The notes beneath the pieces were generated by a model. The model made no database searches and was not told the DNA's origin. It was given only the letters and a program-made list of their open reading frames with translations. The translations under genes and the position numbers were made by a program. DNA of 58,412 bases from Microcoleus sp. LEGE 07076 (GTDB lineage: Bacteria; Cyanobacteriota; Cyanobacteriia; Cyanobacteriales; Microcoleaceae): contig NZ_JADEWV010000009.1 of assembly GCF_015207455.1 (NCBI RefSeq), positions 1-58,412 of the forward strand. The letters run 5' to 3'. Below, one piece after another: positions 34,444-42,267 of the stretch (its first letter is position 1; each line of letters opens with the position of its first letter).

Positions 34444-34508
34444 TGTAGAGTGCGTCAGACATTAATTATTTCGATTTCAACAAGTTTTTCGGATCTGACG
34501 CACCCTAC
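34444..34508. repeat. Inverted repeat of the TGTAGGGTGCGTCAG family
   Basis: TGTAGAGTGCGTCAGA (34444-34459) faces TCTGACGCACCCTAC (34494-34508), with a loop of about 34 bp. This is the third family member, lying upstream of the DUF433 gene. The rest of the 34370-34687 gap holds the promoters of two divergent transcripts, not resolvable by eye. Confidence 0.85.
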
Positions 34509-34687
34509 GAACAGTATTTCGATCGCCCCCACCATCAACTAGATGCAAGCTAGATCCAGTCCGGCCTGAATCGCGGGGAGTCCAGAAGTATAGAATAGAG
34601 GTTGCGAAACCGGCACAACGCCCGATCGCTCGCCGCCAGCAATTTGTTACCCTAAAAATAGAATCAAACCTCCCTCAACTCCCTGTC

Positions 34688-35803
34688 ATGAACAACGCTT
34701 CTCCCCTGATTCAAACCGTCACACCCGAACGCTGGGCCGGCTTTAGTATGGACTTTATCGGGGCGGGTTACACGGGGCTGTTGGTCAAAAACGGCCGCGC
34801 CGTGCGTACCCTGAAATCCGGGCGGCATTTCAGCTTCGCCCTTCCCCTGCTAGAACAGTGTCAAATTGTCATAGTAGACACCAAACTCCGAAATTTGGAT
34901 GTACAGTCCCACGGAGATTTTTTATCTAAGGATCGATTTTTAATTGATGCCACTCTGACTGTTATTTATCAAGTTATAGATCCGAAACGAGTAGCTTTGG
35001 AATTGTCCGATCCTATCGCTGTTTTAGCAAGTGCAGTTAAGGATTGTATGGGAGTGGCGATCGGGCAATTTTCTTTACAACAGCTGATCACCCAAGGCCG
35101 GCTGTTGCTGCGCCAAAATTTGCTCGATCGCGTCCAAGATTTTTATACCCTAGGTTTTAACTTAGAAGACGTGCGAATTGGCGATGTCAGCTTTCCCGAA
35201 ACTAACGGAGTTATTCGCCAAGTTGAAGGAATGAGTGCTCGACAGGAAGCCGAAAACTCCGCCGCCTTGCAAATGAGAATTGCCGAAGCCGGCCGGCCGA
35301 TTGTTCCTCAAGCTCCCGTACAGCAGTTAAACTTAATTTCAGGTAATTCTCCTGTTCCTCTTCCAGCTTCTGACACAGCAGCAGGGTTCGATCGCGATTT
35401 GCAACAACTGACAGAACAACTCGCCCAAAACAGTCTCCCACCTGCCAGAAATTCACCTTCACTTGCACCGACGGTACTCGCCAGTAGCGATCGCAAAAAC
35501 ACCGCATATTTAATCTACAAATTTTCGGGACAGGCGATCGGTTTAACCGCGAATCCTTTTACAATTGGACGGGAACCGAACAACACTTTAGTATTGCAAG
35601 ATCCGCAAAGTTCGCGCTACCACGCCCAAATCCGCCGCGCTACTGACGAAGTTGGCAAACAGCGATATCAACTTATAGATAGCGGGAGTTCCAACGGCAC
35701 TTTTGTCGGAGGACAGAGGCTGGCTGCTAACGAGCCTTTTTGGCTGGCGAACGGTTGCGAAATAGCGATCGGCGACCAAAAATGGGTGTTTCAAGATTCG
35801 TGA
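34688..35803 (+). CDS. SPFH/band-7 domain fused to a C-terminal FHA domain
   Basis: A 371-residue protein. Residues about 20-200 are a band-7/SPFH domain (VKNGRAVRTLKSGRHFSFAL, then QSHGDFLSKDRFLIDATLTVIYQV, and a long helical stretch with SARQEAENSAALQ), lacking an N-terminal membrane anchor. A Pro/Ser-rich linker (about 205-275) leads to an FHA domain (about 280-368: FTIGREPNNTLVLQ, SSRYHAQIRR, SSNGTFVGGQRL) with the Arg, Ser-Arg-His and Asn-Gly residues that bind phosphothreonine. This suggests a scaffold recruited by a Ser/Thr kinase. ATG start; isolated gene. Confidence 0.85.
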   Translation: MNNASPLIQTVTPERWAGFSMDFIGAGYTGLLVKNGRAVRTLKSGRHFSFALPLLEQCQIVIVDTKLRNLDVQSHGDFLSKDRFLIDATLTVIYQVIDPKRVALELSDPIAVLASAVKDCMGVAIGQFSLQQLITQGRLLLRQNLLDRVQDFYTLGFNLEDVRIGDVSFPETNGVIRQVEGMSARQEAENSAALQMRIAEAGRPIVPQAPVQQLNLISGNSPVPLPASDTAAGFDRDLQQLTEQLAQNSLPPARNSPSLAPTVLASSDRKNTAYLIYKFSGQAIGLTANPFTIGREPNNTLVLQDPQSSRYHAQIRRATDEVGKQRYQLIDSGSSNGTFVGGQRLAANEPFWLANGCEIAIGDQKWVFQDS

Positions 35804-35829
35804 GTGAGAGACATGAAGATTTGTTTAAA

Positions 35830-35882
35830 CAGCAGATAAACACAGATAAATCCCATCAGCGTTCATCTGTGTTTATCTGCTG
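35830..35882. repeat. 18-bp perfect inverted repeat with dispersed ATCTGTGTTTATCTGC motif
   Basis: CAGCAGATAAACACAGAT (35830-35847) is exactly complementary to ATCTGTGTTTATCTGCTG (35865-35882), with a 17-bp loop. A second partial copy of the left arm with its preceding ATGAAGATTTGTTTAAACAG recurs at 35946-35980, and relatives occur at 7190-7223 and 45845-45890. The gap 35804-36194 has no gene beyond this. It may terminate the SPFH-FHA message. Confidence 0.85.
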
Positions 35883-36194
35883 ACATCTGCGGTTTAAAAA
35901 ACCCAATCCAAGTAACTTGCTTTAATCACGATATACAATTAATAGATGAAGATTTGTTTAAACAGGAGATAAACACAGATAAACACAGATTAATTCGATC
36001 GGCTTTCATCTGTCAGGTTTCTGTAGGGGCGTTGTCAAGAGTCCCCGCCTTTGGGACACAGATGGACAACTTCTCCCTCCTCAATTCCCTATACTTCCAG
36101 GTAGAAGTCTCTTCCCAACCTTAGGGGGGATATCTCCACAAGCGTTTCGAGCGATAATTTGTCAAGATTGAAAATATAACGAGAGGACAACCCC

Positions 36195-36509
36195 ATGAAC
36201 TTTTCTATACAATCTGTTTACAACTGGTATCGCGACACGCTCCGCAACCCCAAGTACCGCTGGTGGATTATTCTGGGAACCATGGCATATCTGGTAAGCC
36301 CGATCGACATTGCACCAGATTTTCTCCCCGTCGTCGGACAAATTGACGATGTGGCGATCGCAGTATTGCTGATTTCCGAACTATCCCAAATGGCAACCGA
36401 CTACTTTAAATCCCGCAAAACAGAGACAGCCACAGCATCCGAAGCCACCGGCAGCCCTTCTGAAGCCAAAGGCAGCACCGTTGACGTAGATGCAGTTTCC
36501 GTACAATAA
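36195..36509 (+). CDS. YkvA/DUF1232 family membrane protein
   Basis: A 104-residue protein of the YkvA family. The core is WWIILGTMAYLVSPIDIAPD followed by FLPVVGQIDDVAIAVLLI: the SPIDLxPDxxPVxGxxDD signature is nearly perfect and spans one or two membrane helices. The C-terminal 35 residues are a low-complexity Ala/Thr/Ser/Glu tail. The ATG at 36195 has AGAGGA 7 bp upstream. Function of the family is unknown; a strong terminator follows, so it is monocistronic. Confidence 0.9.
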   Translation: MNFSIQSVYNWYRDTLRNPKYRWWIILGTMAYLVSPIDIAPDFLPVVGQIDDVAIAVLLISELSQMATDYFKSRKTETATASEATGSPSEAKGSTVDVDAVSVQ

Positions 36510-36535
36510 TTGCCCAAAACAATCGATCGCTACAA

Positions 36536-36567
36536 CCCCGATTTCTTGAAGAAATCGGGGTTTTTGT
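36536..36567 (+). terminator. Rho-independent terminator after YkvA gene
   Basis: Stem CCCCGATTTC / GAAATCGGGG with loop TTGAA, followed by TTTTTGTTTTTT. It is about 27 bp after the YkvA stop codon. Confidence 0.92.
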
Positions 36568-36653
36568 TTTTTCCAAGGCAACTGCTCGGAGCGTGCTCCA
36601 AAGCTGGTACTTTTAACTATGATCCATCTGTGTTAACAGCAAATTTTTTATAG

Positions 36654-37694
36654 ATGAAGTTTAGCGAAATAGTACAAAAACTTAACTTAGCCACCAGTCG
36701 CAGCCTCGCAGCGTCGGTTGCTAGCGATCCAGAAATTACAGGCGCGGCCCCAGTTGATGAAGCTGCACCCGGTACTGTCAGTTATATAGAAGGTGCTAAA
36801 TTTGCCGCTCATACAGCCACTACAAACGCTTCGGCTTTAATTTTACCGTTAGATGAAAGTCTCCAAGCTCAATGCGACGATCGCAACATCGCTTGGATAG
36901 CCGCAGCAGATCCGCGATTGTTATTTGCTCAAACGATCGCCCTTTTCTATCAACCGTTTCGCCCAGCATCCGAAATTCATCCCTCAGCCGTCGTTCACCC
37001 CTCCGCAGAAATCGGTGAAAATGTCTATATCGGCCCCCACAGCGTGATTCAAGCAAAAGTCAAAATTGGCAGCAACGTTTGCATTCACCCCAATGTCGTA
37101 ATTTACCCAGATGCACTAATTGGGGAAGGCACAGTTTTACACGCTAACTGCGTCATTCACGAACGTACTCGCATCGGGGCAAATTGCGTGATTCACAGCG
37201 GTGCGGCGATCGGGAGCGAAGGTTTTGGGTTCGTGCCGACAGCCTCCGGGTGGGTGAAAATGGAGCAGTCTGGCTGCACTGTATTGGAAGAGGGCGTTGA
37301 AGTTGGCTGCAACAGCACGATCGACAGGCCCGCTGTCGGAGAAACCCGCATCGGCCAGAATACCAAAATCGACAATTTAGTACACGTAGGTCACGGCTGT
37401 CAAGTCGGGAAAAATTGCGCTTTTGCCGCCCACGTCGGCATGGCTGGCGGAGTAAAAATTGGTAACAATGTCATTTTGGCCGGTCAAGTAGGAATTGCCA
37501 ATCAAGCTAAAATCGGAGATGGGGCGATCGCCACTGCTAAAGCCGGAATTCACAGCGACGTGCCCGCAGGTGCGATCGTCACAGGTGTTCCAGCAATTCC
37601 CCACAAACTATTTCTCAAAGCCACAGCCATCTACAACCGCTTGCCCGAAATGTACCAATCTTTGAGGCAAATTCAGCGCAAGTTCGATCGGTAG
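36654..37694 (+). CDS. lpxD: UDP-3-O-acylglucosamine N-acyltransferase LpxD
   Basis: A 346-residue acyltransferase for the third step of lipid A synthesis. The N-terminal uridine-binding domain spans about 1-100 and ends in the family-typical IHPSAVVHPSAEIGENVYIG. Then come left-handed beta helix hexapeptide repeats ([LIV]GxxxxI) to about 330. The segment NLVHVGHGCQVG contains the likely catalytic His, and VGMAGGVKIGNN follows. It acts as a trimer in the cytosol. The 3' end of the gene (last codons and about 140 bp beyond) is duplicated downstream. It is not adjacent to lpxA or fabZ here, unlike in many bacteria. Confidence 0.94.
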   Translation: MKFSEIVQKLNLATSRSLAASVASDPEITGAAPVDEAAPGTVSYIEGAKFAAHTATTNASALILPLDESLQAQCDDRNIAWIAAADPRLLFAQTIALFYQPFRPASEIHPSAVVHPSAEIGENVYIGPHSVIQAKVKIGSNVCIHPNVVIYPDALIGEGTVLHANCVIHERTRIGANCVIHSGAAIGSEGFGFVPTASGWVKMEQSGCTVLEEGVEVGCNSTIDRPAVGETRIGQNTKIDNLVHVGHGCQVGKNCAFAAHVGMAGGVKIGNNVILAGQVGIANQAKIGDGAIATAKAGIHSDVPAGAIVTGVPAIPHKLFLKATAIYNRLPEMYQSLRQIQRKFDR

Positions 37695-37993
37695 TCAATT
37701 GGCAGTTGACAGGAAAGCAGTTGACAGGAAAGCAGTTGGCAATTAGAACGAACAACTAAGAATTAACAAATAACCACTGACCACTAAAAACAGTTAACAG
37801 TCAACAGTCAACAGTCAACAATCAACAATCAACATTGCAAGTTCGATCGGTAGTCAATTGGCAATTGGCAGTTGGCAATTAGAACGAACAACTAAGAATT
37901 AACAAATAACCACTGACCACTAAAAACAGTCAACAGTCAACAATCAACAGTCAACAATCAACAATCAACATTATTATAGTTGCAACCCCTTAA
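37678..37993. repeat. 159-bp tandem duplication carrying the lpxD 3' end and heptamer repeats
   Basis: GCAAGTTCGATCGGTAG, the last codons of lpxD with the stop (37678-37694), recurs at 37837-37853, followed in both copies by GTCAATTGGCA, AGAACGAACAACTAAGAATT, ACCACTGACCACTAAAAACA and runs of CAGTCAA/CAATCAA heptamers. The period is 159 bp. Copy 2 runs to about 37975, just before the next gene. It holds no gene; the duplicated lpxD tail is a footprint that fixes the direction of copying. Confidence 0.9.
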
Positions 37994-38857
37994 ATGTGGA
38001 ATAGTATAACTAACCTGCGACTCCTGTCGCCGTCAATACCAGCAATTGTCAAAATAATCTTATTTTTCTCAACTTGGATTGTTGTGTGGCTTCCCGCAGC
38101 GATCGTGCTGGCGAGATCCCTCAAATGGCATCCGCCCCAACCCCTGGAAAACAAAAAACTGCCTTTACTCGCTTCCCTCTACCTAATTGTTCCCTTCATT
38201 TTATGGGCAACAATGTGGATTGAAGACACATCTTTTGTTAACTGGGGTTGGGATTGGCAACCCGCAGTTTTGATGTCATTACTGCGGGGATTGGGAATAG
38301 GAATAGTCAGCTTAGTAATTTTATTCGGCTTGCAATTAACCGCAGGCTGGATCGATCTAAAAAAAGGAGAGATTTCCACCGAAACAGGCGAAAAAACAAT
38401 TAATTTTTGGGCTTTAATTTTTAATCCTGCTAGTCTGCTGACTCTGTTATTAGGACTGTGGATTAGCGCCACAGAAGAGTTAATCTTTCGCGGTTGCTTG
38501 CAAACAATCCTCCAGCAAGATTACTCAATATTAATAGCAGGTGCGATCGCCAGTTTCATTTTTGCGATCGCCCACCTCATTTGGGCAGCCAAAGAAACTC
38601 TACCGCAACTGCCCGGATTGTGGCTGATGGGCATGGTTTTAACCTTAGCCCGCATCGCCGACAATGGCAGTTTAGGATTGGCGATCGGCATTCACGCAGC
38701 TTGGATTTGGGGTATAACTACTGTAGATACAGAAGGCGCAATTAAACCTACTTCTAGGGTACCAGAATGGATTACAGGAATAGCAGCAAAACCCCTAGCA
38801 GGTGCAGCCGGAATTCTGTTACTGCTAGCAACAGCAGCCGTACTTTTGTTAATTTAA
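37994..38857 (+). CDS. CPBP family intramembrane glutamic endopeptidase
   Basis: A 287-residue multi-pass membrane protein with eight or so hydrophobic segments. The CPBP (Rce1-like/Abi) motif 1 is SATEELIFRGCLQ with Glu161-Glu162 and Arg166, motif 2 is FAIAHLIWA with the catalytic His, and the third is GIHAAWIWG near 235. In eukaryotes Rce1 processes prenylated proteins; bacterial members process peptides or act in bacteriocin immunity. ATG 37994 is directly after the tandem repeat. Substrate unknown. Confidence 0.88.
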   Translation: MWNSITNLRLLSPSIPAIVKIILFFSTWIVVWLPAAIVLARSLKWHPPQPLENKKLPLLASLYLIVPFILWATMWIEDTSFVNWGWDWQPAVLMSLLRGLGIGIVSLVILFGLQLTAGWIDLKKGEISTETGEKTINFWALIFNPASLLTLLLGLWISATEELIFRGCLQTILQQDYSILIAGAIASFIFAIAHLIWAAKETLPQLPGLWLMGMVLTLARIADNGSLGLAIGIHAAWIWGITTVDTEGAIKPTSRVPEWITGIAAKPLAGAAGILLLLATAAVLLLI

Positions 38858-39156
38858 ATAATACTTACCCTAAAAAATTTGGTTCATTCTATAAAAATTG
38901 GCTTTCCCTGATTTGTGCTGGAAATGAGCCTCTTTCGGATATTTGGGGAAAAATGTATATTTGGCTACGGGGTAATGCGGAAAAAGGTAATTGGTAATTG
39001 GCGATCGATTCCGAACTCATTACCATTACCCATTACCAGACATTAGATTAACTTATAGCCCAAATTTCAGCAGAGCCAAAACTTTGAAAAATCAATCAGA
39101 TTCATCCTGAAAGAAGACGACTAACTGACCGATTCCCCATTACCAATTCCCAATTA

Positions 39157-40152
39157 CTATCCGTGCATTTCTCCACTCGGCATGATTGTACCGCGCAATT
39201 GAGCTCCAGCTAAATTAGCAGTGCTCAAATCAGCCCTAATCAAATTTGTGCGGTGCAAAATTGCCTCCCGGAAATCTGTTTTAGCCAGGTAAGCATCAGT
39301 CAAATCCGCTTCAGTCAAATTTGCTTGATTAAAATTAGCTCGACTTAAATCAGCCCTCACCAAATTAGCTCGACTCAAGTCAGCCATAACTAAATTAGCA
39401 TTGCTGAACTTTGTATCAGGAAGAAATGCACCTTGCAAATTAGCGCCAGCCAATTCAGCATCCACTAACACAGCTCTTTCCAACCTAGCATTTGTCATGA
39501 CAGCCCAAGAAAAATTAGTTTCTACCAAAGTTGCTTCAGTCAAAAATGTGCCATTTAAAATAGCTTCGCTCAAATTCGCCTGAGTTAGATTAGCTTCCCG
39601 CAGAGACGCTTCAGTCAAATTTGCTTGACTGAGATTAGCTTTAGTCAAATCTGCACCTAGCAAATTGACTCCCCGCAAATCTGTACCTTGCAAATTTGCA
39701 CCGCGCAAATTTGCACCCTCAAAAATTCGCTGCTCCTTCCGCAAATTTGCGCCGCGCAAGCAAGCGCCGCGCAAGTCAGCAGCTTGCAAATTGACGCCTC
39801 GCATATCTGCATCGCTCAAATTTGCATCGATAAAAACTGCCAAAGAGATGTTGGCATTGCGAAAGTCTGCACTTTGCAAAGTCGCTCCGTGGAAGTCTGC
39901 ATCGGACAAATTTGCTCCGCTCAAGTTGGCCTGATTTAAGTTAGCACCGCACAACTTGGCATTAGTTAAATTTGCGTGCTGAAGGTTAATTCTGCTCAGA
40001 TACGACATCGTGAAGTTTGCGCCCCAGAGGTCAGCACTGGTTAAATTGACACCTATTAAATCCGCACCGCTCAGGTAGACGCCTCTAAGATTCATACCTT
40101 GAAAATCTAGTTCTCCTGATGTATATCGCCTTAAAATTTCGCTGGCATTCAT
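39157..40152 (-). CDS. Pentapeptide repeat protein
   Basis: A 331-residue protein made almost wholly of A(D/N)LxX pentapeptides (ANLTNAKLCG, ADLRGACLRGANLRK and so on), about 55-60 repeats from residue 15 to the end, forming a right-handed quadrilateral beta helix. There is no signal peptide, so it is cytosolic. A short break (RKEQRIFEG, about 140-150) interrupts the helix. Cyanobacteria carry many such proteins; a few elsewhere act as DNA mimics on gyrase, but function here is unknown. ATG start. It lies downstream of the 561-residue unknown protein on the same strand with a gap of about 110 bp, so cotranscription is possible. Confidence 0.93.
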   Translation of the reverse strand: MNASEILRRYTSGELDFQGMNLRGVYLSGADLIGVNLTSADLWGANFTMSYLSRINLQHANLTNAKLCGANLNQANLSGANLSDADFHGATLQSADFRNANISLAVFIDANLSDADMRGVNLQAADLRGACLRGANLRKEQRIFEGANLRGANLQGTDLRGVNLLGADLTKANLSQANLTEASLREANLTQANLSEAILNGTFLTEATLVETNFSWAVMTNARLERAVLVDAELAGANLQGAFLPDTKFSNANLVMADLSRANLVRADLSRANFNQANLTEADLTDAYLAKTDFREAILHRTNLIRADLSTANLAGAQLRGTIMPSGEMHG

Positions 40153-40264
40153 ATTTTTTTGTGGAACTTTTGGTAAAATATGCTATTTGAAAATTTCTTG
40201 AATTTCAGTTCTTGCTTTGATTACTTAGTTTGTGCAGCCCCAGACATCTGGGCATTTTATCAGT

Positions 40265-41950
40265 TTAATTCATAAATTCTTGAGTCCAAGCGACTGTTTT
40301 GTTACTTAACTGCCGCCCGTGAATTTTCACGTGAGTCAGAGATTTTGATTTTAAAGTACACAGTTTTTTGTAAATGTATGTAGCTGTGGTCTCTTGGTTT
40401 GGTACTTCGGCGGACTCCAGAATAACGTGCAGCCAACCGTCTTTAAATCCCGCTGTAGCAGTAATTCCCCTAGGCTGTAGCAATTGATTTATCAATAGGG
40501 CGATCGCCTTTGGTTTGCCTTGTTTTGCCATTTCCACAAGCTGATACTGATTTGGCTTTTGGCTAGAATTTGGCTGCTCTGTTGCTGAAATATTCTCGAC
40601 CATATTCTCCGAGGTTTCAGAAGCAGAAACCCCGCTTTCTTTTAACTCCACTTCCCTCAAGATTTCCATTAATTTCTCTGTGAATTCTTGAACTTTTCCT
40701 ACATAATCTTTGAGGTTTTTATATTTCCAGTACAAACGCTCCTCTGCACTTTCTGTCGAAAACTTTCCGTTCAAAGCAGCTTCTAAGTCGCTGAATATTT
40801 TTTCTATTTGCGCCGTTGCTAAGTTAGCACTTTCAGTGACTAACCCTTTCATTTCTTCTTCCAATCCCAACTTGCGTTTGATGGAATCGCTAATATTTAT
40901 AGTAACCGGATCTGCGCGATCGTAACTTTCTATAAGTGTGGGCGTTTCAGAAACTGGTAATTTTTGAACCAATTCCTCTCGGAAATTGGCACCAGAATTA
41001 TTGCTGCTGGTTTCGGGTTGTTTGAACTTGAGATTTTCTGCCGTATCCGGCACTAAGCAACTCTGATCGGGGTCATAATGATAGTGAGTTGGAGCAGCTT
41101 GAATGATGTGAGTAATGTCGCCCGCTTCAAAATAATCGATGCGCCTCTCAACAGGCTCATTCTCTTCATAAAAACTGTTGTTTAAATGGGTTCGATCGTC
41201 ATCTTCGCTAGCCGAATCTTCGGTTTTGTCTTGTTCTTCCTGCGGCAATTTTGCGTAACAAGAATTCATCGCTTTAATAATCACGCTAGCGGCTTGGTCG
41301 CATTCGTCTGTGTTGTCGAGACTGCCGGCAGTTCTGTACAACTGAGATTCGAGTTCGGCTAGGCTGCCGCACACATTAAACAGTTGTCGCAGCAGATTGT
41401 CAAGTTCTTGGGTTTTCAGCAGCAGCCAGTCGCGCTCGCTAAAAGTAAACTGGTGATAAAGAGTAGAAAAAATGAGGATTTTCGCCCTCAGCGGATTTGT
41501 TTGCTGTAAAATTTTTTGTCTGACATCAAATAAATTTCCCGGGTTTCTTTGGTTCGACTCATCGGGTGGCAGTTGGGAACTGAAGTGCTCGTCAAATGCA
41601 GGTGCTTCATAACCGCCAAAATTCGATATGTTTGTTTCTAATTTTGTGAAATCTTGGTATTCGTAAAGTCTGCTCAGTTGGCAGACGATTTGATCTGCCA
41701 TTAAAGCGTACTCGGTTTTTTTATTAACCTTGGCAATTAGACTGCTTAAAACTGCTTCAATATCTTCTAACCTGTTATATTTAGCGCAGAGTTCTTCTAT
41801 TAAACTCCTGACATCGGCGCTGGCGAGTTGGGTCGGATCGTTTTCCCAACACTCTTTGCAAGCAAAAAACATGATTTTTTTTATGCGCGAGAGATTGATG
41901 TCTTGTTCTAATTCGCGAACAACTTCATCTAAAATAGATAAAGCTTGCAT
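40265..41950 (-). CDS. Hypothetical protein with C-terminal conserved cyanobacterial domain
   Basis: A 561-residue soluble protein. ATG 41950 is preceded by GGGGAGGAAAACT, a very strong ribosome binding site, so it is well expressed. Residues 1-240 are helical; about 245-330 are acidic and disordered (TEDSASEDDDRTHLNN); about 360-440 form charged helices (KRKLGLEEEMKGLVTE). The last 75 residues (LINQLLQPRGITATAGFKDG, then LHVILESAEVPNQ and VKIHGRQLSNKTVAWTQEFM) look like a compact alpha/beta domain that I have seen on other large cyanobacterial regulatory proteins, but I cannot name it. No enzyme motif is visible. The pentapeptide gene follows. Confidence 0.7.
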   Translation of the reverse strand: MQALSILDEVVRELEQDINLSRIKKIMFFACKECWENDPTQLASADVRSLIEELCAKYNRLEDIEAVLSSLIAKVNKKTEYALMADQIVCQLSRLYEYQDFTKLETNISNFGGYEAPAFDEHFSSQLPPDESNQRNPGNLFDVRQKILQQTNPLRAKILIFSTLYHQFTFSERDWLLLKTQELDNLLRQLFNVCGSLAELESQLYRTAGSLDNTDECDQAASVIIKAMNSCYAKLPQEEQDKTEDSASEDDDRTHLNNSFYEENEPVERRIDYFEAGDITHIIQAAPTHYHYDPDQSCLVPDTAENLKFKQPETSSNNSGANFREELVQKLPVSETPTLIESYDRADPVTINISDSIKRKLGLEEEMKGLVTESANLATAQIEKIFSDLEAALNGKFSTESAEERLYWKYKNLKDYVGKVQEFTEKLMEILREVELKESGVSASETSENMVENISATEQPNSSQKPNQYQLVEMAKQGKPKAIALLINQLLQPRGITATAGFKDGWLHVILESAEVPNQETTATYIYKKLCTLKSKSLTHVKIHGRQLSNKTVAWTQEFMN

Positions 41951-41995
41951 AGTTTTCCTCCCCAAAAAATACCCTGTTAGTCGATTTTAGATTTA

Positions 41996-42235
41996 GATGT
42001 TAGATTTTAGATTGACTTGCACCTTTGAATCTGGGAACCCCAATTTTAGTCTAAAATTTTAGTATTTCCGCGACGATTGTCGGGGGCTTCCGTTTTTGGG
42101 CGGGTCAAGAGTCAGTGGATGTTAGATTTTAGATTGACTTGCAGCTTTGAATCTGGGAACCCCAACTTGGGTTTCAAATTGTGCGATGATTCACGAGGAT
42201 TGTCGGGGGCTTGTTCTCGTTTCTTGCGGGTGAGC
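41996..42235. repeat. Tandem 122-bp duplication before the CrtISO-like gene
   Basis: GATGTTAGATTTTAGATTG begins at 41996 and again at 42118. Each copy continues with CTTTGAATCTGGGAACCCCAA and, at the end, GATTGTCGGGGGCTT. The 3' halves have diverged. It occupies most of the gap between two divergent genes (41951-42267), so it overlaps their promoters. Confidence 0.82.
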
Positions 42236-42267
42236 AAGAAATAATAAAATTATATCACATTTGATCG

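Noticed and set aside
39401-39939. Two long open frames antisense to the pentapeptide gene
   Set aside because: They are repetitive images of the pentapeptide codons (Lys/Phe/Ala/Pro-rich) with no start signals.
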